Source: Macrococcoides bohemicum (lineage in GTDB: Bacteria; Bacillota; Bacilli; Staphylococcales; Staphylococcaceae). From it: a stretch of DNA of 64,000 nt. The notes below the pieces were generated by a model that did not search any database, was not told where the DNA came from, and saw only the letters and a program-made list of their open reading frames with translations. The DNA lies in the NCBI RefSeq assembly GCF_003259675.1, contig NZ_PZJG01000007.1, positions 1 to 64,000 of the forward strand. Reading direction: 5' to 3'. Shown piece after piece: positions 17,958-26,269 of the stretch (position 1 is the stretch's first letter; every line of letters starts with the position of its first letter). The position numbers and the translations under genes are program-made.

Positions 17958-19280
17958 TTAAATATTAAATAAATCATTAAATGATTCTATCATAGTAGGA
18001 TGTGTATATATATTGTCACGTAAAATTGTATAGTCAATATTTTGGTCAATTGCTACTTTTATTATATTAATAATCTCCTCGGATTGTAAACCATATAAGG
18101 TAGCGCCAAGTATTTTATTTGTTGTTGCGTCTATCACAACTTTAAACAGACCTCTAGGGTCATTATTAATTTTGTGACGAGGTATATTATTTACTGGTAG
18201 TTTACCTTCTTTAATTTCATACCCTTGTTCTTTTGCTTCTTTAGCAGTCAATCCTACACGAGATAATGGAGGATCTATAAATACCGTATAAGGTACTGCA
18301 CCTCTATTTTCTGTTGTGCGTGCACCTGAACCGAATAATTTGTCTTTAACAATTCTAAAGTCATCTAAAGAAATGTAAGTGAATTGCATGCCACCTTTTA
18401 CATCACCTATTGCATAGATATGTTGTACAGCTGTTTCCAACTGATTATTGACTTCTATTTCGCCACGTTCACCTAGTTTAATATCAGTATTTTCTAAATT
18501 TAAGTCAGTATTTGGCTTTCTACCAATTGCGAGTAATACCGCTTCTGCTTCAAAATCACCTTTATTCGTTTTAGCGATTGTATATCCATCTTTATCTTCA
18601 AATTCTGAAGTTTGAGCGCCTAACTCGAATTTTACACCTTTATCTTCTAAATCTTTAATCACATGTGAAACGATTTCTTCATCTTCTCTTGCCATTAAAT
18701 TGTCATTCACTTCTAATACAGTCACTTCTGTACCAAAGTTCGAAAACATAGATGCGAATTCTAAGGAAATGTATCCTCCGCCAACAATAACTAACCGTTT
18801 AGGTTGCTCTTTTAAATTCATTATTCCTGTAGAATCATATAAATGTTTAGATTCATTAATGCCTTTGATATCAGGAATAACAGGTGTTGCACCAGTATTT
18901 ATCACAATGTCATCTGCTGTTAAAGTATCTACAACTTTGCCTTGTTCATCTAACAAGTCTACTTCCGTATTGGATTTAAACCTAGCTTTAAAATCTAATA
19001 CTGTTATATTTTCATCGTCTGTTAAGTTATGATAATTCTTTTTATTAAGAGCCACTACAACTTCTTCTTTTCGCTCAAATGCTTGATTGAACGATCCACT
19101 TTCTAATCCTTCGTGCACTAATGTTTTAGATGGAATACAGCCGATATTGATACATGTACCACCATACATTTTTTTGGATTGTTCAACAACTGCTACTTGC
19201 TTCCCTTGAGCTGAAGCTGTTTTTGCTAGTGTTTTTCCACCTTTACCAAACCCTAAAATTAATAAATCATACTTTTTCAT
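17958..19280 (-). CDS. merA: MerA/RclA-type flavin disulfide reductase (hypothiocyanous acid reductase)
   Basis: FAD/NAD(P)H disulfide reductase of 440 residues. The redox pair is Cys43/Cys48 in GGTCINIGCIPSKTL. The FAD motif ILGFGKGGKT is at about 8-17, the NAD(P) site LVIVGGGYISLEFASMF near 167-183, and YAIGDVKGG near 293-301. In S. aureus the protein under HypR control reduces hypothiocyanous acid and protects from HOCl stress; the name MerA there does not mean mercury resistance, and the mercuric reductase heavy-metal domain and C-terminal Cys pair are missing here too. It overlaps hypR by 14 bases. Confidence 0.87.
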   Translation of the reverse strand: MKKYDLLILGFGKGGKTLAKTASAQGKQVAVVEQSKKMYGGTCINIGCIPSKTLVHEGLESGSFNQAFERKEEVVVALNKKNYHNLTDDENITVLDFKARFKSNTEVDLLDEQGKVVDTLTADDIVINTGATPVIPDIKGINESKHLYDSTGIMNLKEQPKRLVIVGGGYISLEFASMFSNFGTEVTVLEVNDNLMAREDEEIVSHVIKDLEDKGVKFELGAQTSEFEDKDGYTIAKTNKGDFEAEAVLLAIGRKPNTDLNLENTDIKLGERGEIEVNNQLETAVQHIYAIGDVKGGMQFTYISLDDFRIVKDKLFGSGARTTENRGAVPYTVFIDPPLSRVGLTAKEAKEQGYEIKEGKLPVNNIPRHKINNDPRGLFKVVIDATTNKILGATLYGLQSEEIINIIKVAIDQNIDYTILRDNIYTHPTMIESFNDLFNI

Positions 19281-19701
19281 TGTAACCCTCCATTAATATA
19301 TCGTTTAATATGTCACCAATAGAAATATTTTGATAATATTTTTCTATTATTTCAAATTCTTTTCGATGGTAGTTTGACATTACTCGACTCATTTCATTTG
19401 AGATTTTACAGTCACTTTCTTTTGTACCTGTATAAATTCTGCCAAACGATTGACTAGAAGCGAATAATTTAAATAAATTGGATAATGGCGTATCTAACAC
19501 ATTACCATTTATACGATACCCTCCATATTTGCCCTTTTGTGTAGTAATGTAACCTTCTTCTAATAGTTTGCTCATAACCCTTCTTAATTGCACAGGATTA
19601 ACACAAACTTTTGATGACAATTCGACACTACTAAATCTTTCAGATGAATGTTTACTTAAGAAAGTTAATACGTGAACTGCGATATTAAATTCTAAATTCA
19701 A
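19267..19701 (-). CDS. hypR: HypR-like Rrf2-family redox regulator
   Basis: A 144-residue Rrf2 winged-helix protein. Cys33 (SSKVCVNPVQ) and Cys98 (KESDCKIS) sit where S. aureus HypR has the Cys33/Cys99 pair that forms the intersubunit disulfide under HOCl. The DNA-binding part is LRRVMSKLLEEGYI and the wing KGKYGGYRI. Start is TTG 19701: GGAG lies 9 bases upstream and the N-terminus MNLEFNIAVHVLTFL fits; the only nearby ATG hits a stop after three codons. A large inverted repeat upstream is its likely operator. It forms an operon with merA. Confidence 0.85.
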   Translation of the reverse strand: MNLEFNIAVHVLTFLSKHSSERFSSVELSSKVCVNPVQLRRVMSKLLEEGYITTQKGKYGGYRINGNVLDTPLSNLFKLFASSQSFGRIYTGTKESDCKISNEMSRVMSNYHRKEFEIIEKYYQNISIGDILNDILMEGYNEKV

Positions 19702-19716
19702 TGAATCATCTCCTTT

Positions 19717-19747
19717 TTTAAATGTAACTATAATAATTACATTTAAA
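19717..19747. promoter_or_regulatory. Candidate HypR operator
   Basis: TTTAAATGTAA (19717-19727) and TTACATTTAAA (19737-19747) form an 11-bp perfect inverted repeat with a 9-base centre, 16 bases upstream of the hypR start. Symmetry and position fit autoregulation by a dimeric Rrf2 protein. Confidence 0.6.
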
Positions 19748-19773
19748 CATATCTACTTCTTAAGTTCAAATAA

Positions 19774-19803
19774 AAAAATCACACCTATAATGACGTGATT
19801 TTT
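19774..19803. terminator. Hairpin between hypR and the lytM remnant
   Basis: AAAAATCAC (19774-19782) pairs with GTGATTTTT (19795-19803). It follows the lytM remnant on the minus strand and was probably that gene's terminator. Confidence 0.55.
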
Positions 19804-19813
19804 ATTATAAAAA

Positions 19814-19954
19814 TTATTGATTGTTGTTAATATAAGAATCTGGATTAACTGAATATTGATTACCTACGCCACCTTGCATACGTTGGAAATGTAAGTGTGG
19901 TGCCGTTGAATTACCAGTATTACCTGATTGTCCTATTTGTTGGCCTGCTTTCAT
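19814..19954 (-). pseudogene. C-terminal remnant of a LytM-like M23 peptidase
   Basis: The frame encodes [20 protein letters not shown] then [13 protein letters not shown] and ends NNNQ-stop at 19814. The H-x-H zinc motif (PHLHF) and [10 protein letters not shown] are typical of the LytM/lysostaphin catalytic domain, but only the last 46 residues remain. It is a fragment carried by the island rather than a gene. Confidence 0.75.
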
Positions 19955-20078
19955 ATTTAAATTATATAATATTTGAATTTTTCTCACATTAAAAATATAA
20001 AAATGATTCTATTAACATATATTTTCTGCGGTACTGATTATTACTCGGTTAAACTTGCAGTAATTCTATAAAAAAATC

Positions 20079-20094
20079 GCATCACTTATGATAC
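20079..20094 (+). repeat. SCC-type att copy 2
   Basis: GCATCACTTATGATAC shares 14 of 16 bases with GCATCATTTGTGATAA at the rlmH end, in the same orientation, and is preceded by an A-run like copy 4. An inverted-repeat arm CAGCGTATCGG follows, close to the sequence after copy 5. Confidence 0.7.
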
Positions 20095-20142
20095 GACTCA
20101 GCGTATCGGTTAATCCTGAGATTCCAAAATGCTCCATAAACC

Positions 20143-20157
20143 TCATTACTTGTGATA
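20143..20157 (+). repeat. SCC-type att copy 3 (degenerate, tandem to copy 2)
   Basis: TCATTACTTGTGATA resembles the att core but with more changes. It is 63 bases after copy 2, the kind of tandem site left when elements insert next to each other. It could be chance similarity in AT-rich DNA. Confidence 0.45.
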
Positions 20158-20191
20158 CGATTGCCCTAACCAGTGATATTGCTAAAAAAAA

Positions 20192-20218
20192 ACGATATCA
20201 ACAAAACGTTGATATCGT
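20192..20218. terminator. Hairpin after att copies 2 and 3
   Basis: ACGATATCAAC (20192-20202) pairs with GTTGATATCGT (20208-20218) after an A-run. A very similar GATATC-centred stem follows att copy 4, so it may be part of the att end structure. Confidence 0.55.
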
Positions 20219-20377
20219 ATTCTTATGCCACTGCTTAAATGTTCTTGCTTTATCATTATTCAAATATGAAGAATTGTAATTTCATCAATCATGAGCCTTA
20301 CACTTTTATACTAGGTATAACATTTAACAGTGCATTTTTATTACTTTATGCCAGTTATCTAACTCATTCTCTATATC

Positions 20378-20835
20378 TTAAAATATAGCTTTAAAAGCTT
20401 CCTGACTTGAATAATCAATAACAAATTCTTTTATAATATTATGGGTTTGTATATGGTTAAAATCTTTAAATACATTAGGCTTGCTGTTCATTATTGTTCT
20501 TGTTTCTTTATCTTCTACATCAATCAAAACGTGGAGTTTTGTGGGCAGTATAAACCCTTTTGATTCATAATCGCCTGCACCGATTTCATAATGAATTTTA
20601 TATTTTCCCCAGCTGATATGGAAAAGCTGAAAATAAAATGCTTTTGCCGTCACTTTTCTATATACATGAAAGCTAGTCTCTTCTTCTTCTATAGCTGGAA
20701 AAATCTTTTTTCCAACTTTATCTTTTCAATTTTGTCTGCTAAAATGTCTAACTGTTGTTCTCCATTCTTCACAATTTCAGTCAATTCTGCTGAATGCTTA
20801 CTATTGAAGAGCGCCCATTCATTATTCAACTCCAT
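20378..20835 (-). pseudogene. Truncated, frameshifted relative of the PD-(D/E)XK protein at 28782-29978
   Basis: From 20835 the minus strand reads MELNNEWALFNSKHSAEL and LDILADKIEK, matching the middle of the 28782-29978 protein (MELEVEWTNFNSKYSNDL, LSDKIEK). After a frame change near 20690 it continues TAKAFYFQLFHISWGKYKI and HYEIGAGDYESKGFILPTKL, matching its C-terminal domain. The nuclease half (D94, E107, K109 of the intact protein) is absent. It is a diverged second copy, not a fresh duplication. Confidence 0.8.
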
Positions 20836-20898
20836 CGCTTCCCCTCACTATAGGTGTTCCACTTTATATAGCTCACGCCAAAACTAATAATCAAAAAA

Positions 20899-20934
20899 CT
20901 GCCATCCACTGTCTCTGGACAGATACGATGGCAG
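20899..20934 (-). terminator. Terminator after the ABM monooxygenase gene
   Basis: CTGCCATC (20899-20906) pairs with GATGGCAG (20927-20934), followed on the minus strand by six Ts. It lies 14 bases after the stop codon. Confidence 0.7.
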
Positions 20935-20947
20935 CGATAATATGACT

Positions 20948-21250
20948 TTATTTAGGAAGCTTGGAAGCAAGGACGTCAATATTTTCAATCACTGGTGGCT
21001 CTGCGAAAAGTTCAGGAGCTTTCTCCATCAATGCCGCAGCCACTTGACCAGAAAGGTGTGCTTGACGACCTGTGTCGTCCGGGAATGCGTCAAAGATGCC
21101 GTATGTCGTAGGTCCAAGTCGGATCGCAAACCATGCGATCGTTTCTGACTCCTCCTGAACTACAGGTAGGGCCCCACGTAGGAAGCTTTCAACTTCCTCT
21201 TCTTTTCCAGGTTTTGCTTCAAGTCGAACCAATAGCGCTACATTAACCAT
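20948..21250 (-). CDS. Antibiotic biosynthesis monooxygenase (ABM) domain protein
   Basis: A 100-residue single-domain protein of the YgiN/ABM dimeric alpha-beta barrel type: VALLVRLEAKPGKEEEVESFL at the start (split by the usual beta1-alpha1 turn), TIAWFAIRLGPTTYGIFDAF in the middle and HLSGQVAAALM. Members act as quinol monooxygenases or unknown oxidases; the substrate cannot be told. Codon use is clearly richer in G and C than its neighbours, which suggests arrival from another host. The ribosome site GGAGGAGG precedes ATG 21250. Confidence 0.8.
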   Translation of the reverse strand: MVNVALLVRLEAKPGKEEEVESFLRGALPVVQEESETIAWFAIRLGPTTYGIFDAFPDDTGRQAHLSGQVAAALMEKAPELFAEPPVIENIDVLASKLPK

Positions 21251-21324
21251 TTTTCTACCTCCTCCTCAAATTAGAAATTTCATCCATGATAAAGTCTATA
21301 GTATGCTAGGTGTTTGTGTATATT

Positions 21325-21843
21325 CTATTTCAATAATGCTAATGATTCACGATTAAAATCTTCTAAGTCGTCAGGTGTACGTGATGTTACGATACTACTA
21401 TCTACAACAACTGATTCGTCTACTACTGTTGCACCTGCATTCTCTAAATCTTTACGTACAGATAAGTAACCCGTTAGTTTTTTACCTTTTAATAAATCTG
21501 TATCGATTAATAACTGTGGTCCGTGACAGATTGCAAATACAGGTTTTTCATTAGAAACAAATCCTTTTGTAAATTCACCGAATCGTCCTTGCTCATCACC
21601 ACGTAACATATCTGGTGAGAATCCGCCTGGAATGAATAATGCATCGAAGTCATCAGGTTTAACGTCATCGATTGCTTTATCAATCGTTACTTCAGTATTC
21701 CCTTGTTTACCTTTTACTGTACTACCAGCTTCTTTACCAATAACAGTAATTTCATGTCCTTCTTTTTCAAAAGCCTCAGCCGGGCTCGTAAATTCTATAT
21801 CTTCAAATAAATTATCTAATACTACTGCGATTTTCTTAGTCAT
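21325..21843 (-). CDS. DJ-1/PfpI family protein (general stress type)
   Basis: A 172-residue cytosolic class I amidotransferase-fold protein. The nucleophile elbow is AICHGPQLL with Cys at about residue 104, and [13 protein letters not shown] at about 69-81 carries the family's acidic/glycine loop. Relatives such as YraA/GSP18 are stress-induced and have been described as chaperones or glyoxalase/deglycase enzymes. GGAGG precedes ATG 21843. It is 74 bases upstream of the ABM gene and may share its transcript. Confidence 0.88.
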   Translation of the reverse strand: MTKKIAVVLDNLFEDIEFTSPAEAFEKEGHEITVIGKEAGSTVKGKQGNTEVTIDKAIDDVKPDDFDALFIPGGFSPDMLRGDEQGRFGEFTKGFVSNEKPVFAICHGPQLLIDTDLLKGKKLTGYLSVRKDLENAGATVVDESVVVDSSIVTSRTPDDLEDFNRESLALLK

Positions 21844-21984
21844 AATATAAATTCCTCCTAATTCAATAGTGAGTTCGTAATCAATATGTGAGAACTATAA
21901 TTCTATTTTACTTTTAATATATACACATTAAAAATATATTGCTCAATTATATCAAACTACTTAAACGTTTAATTTTATGAATAA

Positions 21985-22142
21985 TTACTCCGGTTTAAAT
22001 ACGACTTTAATATTTCTCGTTTTTCATCAAATACTTTATAAGCCTCATCGGCTTTTTCTAAAGGAAAAGTATGTGTGATAATTTCAGTAGAATCAAATAC
22101 TTCATTTTTTAAATCACTATCTGCCACAACAAAAGAAGAAAA
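21985..22142 (-). pseudogene. Internally deleted remnant of an alcohol dehydrogenase gene like 5360-6511
   Basis: From TTA 21985 the DNA follows the 3' end of the 5360-6511 gene almost base for base (for example the stretch encoding KADEAYKVFDEK), apart from a three-base loss. Near 22105 it jumps to a part of that gene about 550 bases further upstream (around 6040) and then fades. No start or zinc site remains. Confidence 0.85.
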
Positions 22143-22314
22143 AAAGATTTATCAGCTATGTGAATACCTATTAATTCACTATCTTTATTAAGGATAGGGG
22201 CCCATATTGCCCAAACGAAGTATCAGCTTAGTATATCTTCTTATTACATATACTTGCTTTTACTTTACCATCACTAAAAATATCTTACTTTTTTCACTAC
22301 TAAATACACTCCCC
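22143..22314. other. Degraded stretch between the ADH remnant and the UvrA-like gene
   Basis: The minus strand holds a short open stretch reading VWAIWAPILNKDSELIGIHI at about 22150-22215. It looks like a fragment of a real protein, but I cannot name the family. No other signal was seen. Confidence 0.35.
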
Positions 22315-24570
22315 TTATTTTTGAATGTAATTAGATAAATGTTTCCCAGTTACGCTATCTTGTATGCTAAGGACACCTTCTGGGTAACCACTGTATAATA
22401 ATCTTCCTCCTTGTTGACCAGCAGCTGGTCCCATATCAATTAACCAGTCTGCTTCTGTCATCATTGACAAGTTATGCTCGATTAGAACGACGGTATTACC
22501 TTCATCCACTAATTGATTAAATAATTCTATCAGCACATGGATATCCCTTTCATGTAACCCTGTTGTTGGTTCATCAAAAATAAAGATGTGGTCAGTCACT
22601 TGATTGATTAAATACGCACTGAGCTTTACACGTTGAATTTCTCCACCTGAAAGTGTGTCCAATGATTGTCCAAGTGTCATATAGCCTAGACCAGTGGCAG
22701 CGAGGGATTTTAATATCTCCAGAATTTTATGATGTGTATTGAAATAATTTATTCCTTCTTCGACCGTTAATTGTAAGACATCTGCAATAGAGTAACCATC
22801 TACTTTAGCATCCAGTACTTCCTGTCTATAACGTGTTCCATGACATACTTCACAAACTTGTGAAAAATCGGGCATAAACGCAAGTTCTGTTTTAAGAATT
22901 CCTTTTCCTTTACAGTTTGGACAAGCACCTTTAGAATTATAGCTGAACATACTTTTCTTTAGCCCTGTCTCCTTACTGAAAAATGCTCGTAATTCATCAA
23001 ATGTATTGGTATAAGTTAATATATTTGAACGATTTGAAGCATTAATAGCTTTTTGATCGATGAATATAACGTTTTTAATCTGTTTAAACCCAGTCTTTAT
23101 GAGCGTACTCTTACCAGAACCAGCAACCCCTGTAATAACAGAAATAGCATTTTTAGGGAGATACACTTCAACATTTTTGACGTTATTTTTTGTAACTGGA
23201 CCGATATGAATCATTTCTTGAGATGACCTTGGAACTTTTAGTTGATGTTTTTCTTTGAGTTCTTGTCCAGTCGCAGTGTGGGAGTCGAGAAGTTGATCGT
23301 ATGTTCCTTCAAATGTAATTCTACCCCCATTTTTACCGGCCCCTGGTCCTACGTCAACAATGTGATCTGCAATCTTAATAATATCAGGATCGTGTTCAAC
23401 CACAATAACTGTATTTCCTTTATCCCGAATAGACATAATTATGCGATTGATATTTTCAATATCTTCAGGATGCAGTCCAACACTCGGTTCATCGATAATG
23501 TATACGAGATCGGTCAGTGGGCTACTTAGATGACGAATAAGCTTAATACGCTGAGATTCACCACCTGATAATGTAGGTGTTTCTCGACCAAGTGTCAAAT
23601 AACCAAGTCCAATATCAACTAGAGATTGAAGTTGCTGTTTAAGCGGCTTTACAATATATGCAGCTGTTTTATCAGTAAGGTGGTCTAAAAACAGGATATT
23701 TTCTACGATACTTTGATTTGTAAAATCAGCAATATCTGCACCGTTAATTTTGCAACTTAAAATACGTTGATTTAAACGTTTTCCGTGACAGTCAGGACAA
23801 ACCATTGTCGTTACAACACGCTCATATTCATCCGGCCACCTGCTCTTTTCATAGCCATCATTAATAATAAACAGTCGCCTGAATCGATAGACGACCCCTT
23901 CATATTTTGCAGTACGGGGCCATTCTTCAGGAGGATTGGTCAGTTTGGTCGGCTCTAAATAAAGTAATTGATGCATCTCTTCCTTCGAATAATCTTTCAG
24001 CTTCTTATCATTATCAAATAGACCCGAATGCGTATAGCTTTTACCACGCCAGTGATCTGGTCCGAATGTAGGAAAATTAATTCCATGTTCGTTTAAAGAT
24101 TTGTCATAATCCAGCAATTCATCGATATCAATTTCCTCGACATATCCTAAGCCTTGGCATCTCTCACACATTCCTGACGAATTATTGAATGAAAATTCAT
24201 TTGAATATCCGACAAATGGTTGACCAATACGAGACCATAGTAGACGAACAGCAGAATAAATGTCGGAAATTGTACCTACTGTAGAGCGCGAGTTACCACC
24301 AAGTCTTTTCTGACTAATGACCATTGAAACAGGAAGATTTTGAATAGAATCTACATCAGGTTTCTCATAATGAGTCAATTGATTCTGTATATATGTAGAA
24401 TAAGTTTCATTGAGTAGACGCTCAGATTCAGCTGCAATCGTACTAAATACTAATGAAGATTTTCCAGATCCTGATTTTCCTGTAAAAACGGTCAATTGAT
24501 GCTTTGGAAGACTTAACGAAACATTTTTTAAATTATTTTGTCGTGCACCTTTGATGATGATATTTTTCAT
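22315..24570 (-). CDS. UvrA-like ABC ATPase (UvrA2 type, lacking UvrB-binding region)
   Basis: At 751 residues it is shorter than housekeeping UvrA (about 940) and resembles UvrA2/DrrC-type proteins tied to drug or DNA-damage tolerance. Two ABC modules are complete: Walker A GKSGSGKSS (31-39) and GVAGSGKST, signature motifs TLSGGESQRIKL and TLSGGEIQRVKL, Walker B IIDEPSVGLH and IFDEPTTGLH. Zinc-finger pairs CERCQGLGY, CPDCHGKRL, CPNCKGKGI and CEVCHGTRY are present. ATG 24570 follows GAGAGGAAG; an earlier in-frame start adds six residues. It sits in an att-bounded segment, so it is probably acquired. Confidence 0.87.
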   Translation of the reverse strand: MKNIIIKGARQNNLKNVSLSLPKHQLTVFTGKSGSGKSSLVFSTIAAESERLLNETYSTYIQNQLTHYEKPDVDSIQNLPVSMVISQKRLGGNSRSTVGTISDIYSAVRLLWSRIGQPFVGYSNEFSFNNSSGMCERCQGLGYVEEIDIDELLDYDKSLNEHGINFPTFGPDHWRGKSYTHSGLFDNDKKLKDYSKEEMHQLLYLEPTKLTNPPEEWPRTAKYEGVVYRFRRLFIINDGYEKSRWPDEYERVVTTMVCPDCHGKRLNQRILSCKINGADIADFTNQSIVENILFLDHLTDKTAAYIVKPLKQQLQSLVDIGLGYLTLGRETPTLSGGESQRIKLIRHLSSPLTDLVYIIDEPSVGLHPEDIENINRIIMSIRDKGNTVIVVEHDPDIIKIADHIVDVGPGAGKNGGRITFEGTYDQLLDSHTATGQELKEKHQLKVPRSSQEMIHIGPVTKNNVKNVEVYLPKNAISVITGVAGSGKSTLIKTGFKQIKNVIFIDQKAINASNRSNILTYTNTFDELRAFFSKETGLKKSMFSYNSKGACPNCKGKGILKTELAFMPDFSQVCEVCHGTRYRQEVLDAKVDGYSIADVLQLTVEEGINYFNTHHKILEILKSLAATGLGYMTLGQSLDTLSGGEIQRVKLSAYLINQVTDHIFIFDEPTTGLHERDIHVLIELFNQLVDEGNTVVLIEHNLSMMTEADWLIDMGPAAGQQGGRLLYSGYPEGVLSIQDSVTGKHLSNYIQK

Positions 24571-24766
24571 CCCAAACTTCCTCTCCATAATTAAATATAT
24601 TTATATTTTTTACCTTTCTAACGAGAAATAAGTTTATAATTATCAATTTTAAAGTTCCAAATTTTTAGCTGAATTTCCGATTATATTTTATTAAAAAATT
24701 TAGGGAAATTCTATAATCAAGTTAGCCACCTACAGTGTGCTTTAAAAAATTTAAATGTACGCAGAT

Positions 24767-25119
24767 TGTAAAATTAAGCTAGACAACTAAAAAAGCCTTC
24801 TGTGCTAAACTCAATATGTATTTCCGACCAAAGAAAACATTAAGGAGTTAGCACAAATGGCCTATACACATCTTACCACGGATGAACTTGCGTTCATAGA
24901 ATTATATTACCACCAGAAAATTTCGGTCAGTGAGATCTGCCGGAGAATTAAGCGTTCAAGACAGACCGTCTATAATGTAATTAATGCACTCAAAGCAGGT
25001 ATATCTGTACTGGAATTCTATTAGAACGATAAGAAAAGAAAATCTCTTGGTTATAGGACACCATTGGAAGTATTTATGAGTTTCATCGAAGATGAGAAAT
25101 TGTCTAGCTTATTTTGACA
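24767..25119 (+). mobile_element. Miniature, internally deleted IS30-family element
   Basis: Left end TGTAAAATTAAGCTAGACAA (24767-24786) and right end TTGTCTAGCTTATTTTGACA (25100-25119) are imperfect inverted repeats. Inside, ATG 24857 opens the transposase N-terminus (MAYTHLTTDELAFIEL, then RRIKRSRQTVYNVI) for about 55 codons; the middle is gone and the DNA resumes with the C-terminal GYRTPLEVFMSFIEDEKLSS. The same family occurs at 45246-46059. With no catalytic domain it could move only in trans. No target duplication is clear. Confidence 0.8.
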
Positions 25120-25676
25120 AACGAAAAAATATAAAAGATTTAGATAGAAAAATTAAATTCTCTTTTGAAAAAATCTTGGAATATAATTTGAAAAACATAT
25201 ATTCTACGTTTAATCCAATGGAAGTAGCTGTTAAAGATGAGGTTAAAGTTATTTATTATATGGAAAATATATTGTTTATAACTAGTATTCTATGGGACTT
25301 ACTTGCACAAATATGCAACATTTATTGGGAAGAATATATTGCATATGACAAAATTTATTATAAATCCTTTTTTAATAATAGAGCTCAGGGGAAAAGTGCT
25401 AGACCTTTTGCCAAAAAAGTATTTGATTATTTAACGGAAGATAATGATGTTTCCAATATAAATGGAAAGTGGAATGGTAACCATTCTTATTTAAAAGATA
25501 TGAGAGACTCTATGACTCATAGAAGTTCACAAAACATTACTTCGTTGACAAACTTCGAACTAAATATGAGAGTACCATTTATTTATATCTTAAAAAGATT
25601 AATTGAAGATTATAATCAAGTATTTTTATTTTTAAATGAAATTCTTAATGACATTGAAAAAAACTTTGATTCATGA
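25092..25676 (+). CDS. HEPN-domain protein, probably 5'-truncated by the IS30 element
   Basis: The 194 residues resemble the Cthe_2314-like HEPN group: an all-helical protein with R138-D-S-M-T-H143, the R-x4-H motif of HEPN ribonucleases, in a loop between helices. Many HEPN proteins are toxins or abortive-infection nucleases. The first ten residues come from the IS30 terminal repeat, so the native start was likely lost and this ATG is provided by the element. No clear ribosome site is visible, and expression is uncertain. The family call is by motif and helix pattern only. Confidence 0.55.
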   Translation: MRNCLAYFDKRKNIKDLDRKIKFSFEKILEYNLKNIYSTFNPMEVAVKDEVKVIYYMENILFITSILWDLLAQICNIYWEEYIAYDKIYYKSFFNNRAQGKSARPFAKKVFDYLTEDNDVSNINGKWNGNHSYLKDMRDSMTHRSSQNITSLTNFELNMRVPFIYILKRLIEDYNQVFLFLNEILNDIEKNFDS

Positions 25677-25744
25677 TAATAAAGTTTATTTATGGTAAAC
25701 CTGAGTGTATCTCTCAAGACTGCGGTATTTCCTAGAAAAAAATC

Positions 25745-25760
25745 GCATCATTTATGATAA
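25745..25760 (+). repeat. SCC-type att copy 4
   Basis: GCATCATTTATGATAA matches the rlmH copy (GCATCATTTGTGATAA) at 15 of 16 bases in the same orientation. About 60 bases upstream a degenerate sequence repeats its right flank (TGTATCTC...GTGCGG), as in double att sites. Confidence 0.8.
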
Positions 25761-25798
25761 CTTTCAATGTATCTCCGAAGAGTGCGGTTATAATAATT

Positions 25799-25830
25799 AA
25801 AGTCGATATCAAAATGATGATATCGACTTT
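25799..25830. terminator. Hairpin after att copy 4
   Basis: AAAGTCGATATCA (25799-25811) pairs with TGATATCGACTTT (25818-25830), a 13-bp perfect stem. Same layout as the stem after copies 2/3. Confidence 0.6.
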
Positions 25831-25911
25831 GGTTTATATGTTATGCAACTGTTCAAGTTCGTTCTTTATCTAACTTCTAATTTTATCATGTTTATCAGGA
25901 TCATAAGTCGT

Positions 25912-26098
25912 TTATTCATTCGACCAATTAGATGCATCATATGCCCACTGGTATATACCTAACAGATACATCTCTTTATTCATATCTTGGGATTAAATAT
26001 GCATGAAGGAAATAATCTTTATTGTCTAGTGTCTCATAATTTACCCTTGTAGGATTCAATGCTTTCATCATGGCATCGCCTACTAAGCTCATATCAAA
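25912..26098 (-). pseudogene. Frameshifted remnant of a HIT-family-like protein
   Basis: Minus strand from 26098 reads FDMSLVGDAMMKALNPTRV, NYETLDNKDYFLHAYLIPRY, then after a frame change NKEMYLLGIYQWAYDASNW and a stop. The pattern N-Y-x-x-L-x-N-x-D-x-x-L-H-A-x-x-x-P-R-Y resembles HIT hydrolases. Start and N-terminal part are missing. Confidence 0.55.
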
Positions 26099-26269
26099 TA
26101 AATAATCTAGTCATGCGTGCATAGTAACATTAATCAATAAACTTCACACTTTTTTAGGTAGCAATTGTACAAAGCTCTTCAAGAAATTGTACATAACATA
26201 CTTATAAATAACTAGGAAAGTTAATTCATATTTTTTAATAGTGTAAAAGTTAAAAGAGCTTTATATTAA

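Noticed and set aside
17958..19280. Mercury resistance operon
   Set aside because: The reductase lacks the mercuric reductase metal domain and C-terminal Cys pair, and the partner is an Rrf2 regulator, not MerR.
20088..20279. Possible 63-residue protein over the att copies
   Set aside because: It spans att repeats and a hairpin, has no ribosome site and no family resemblance.
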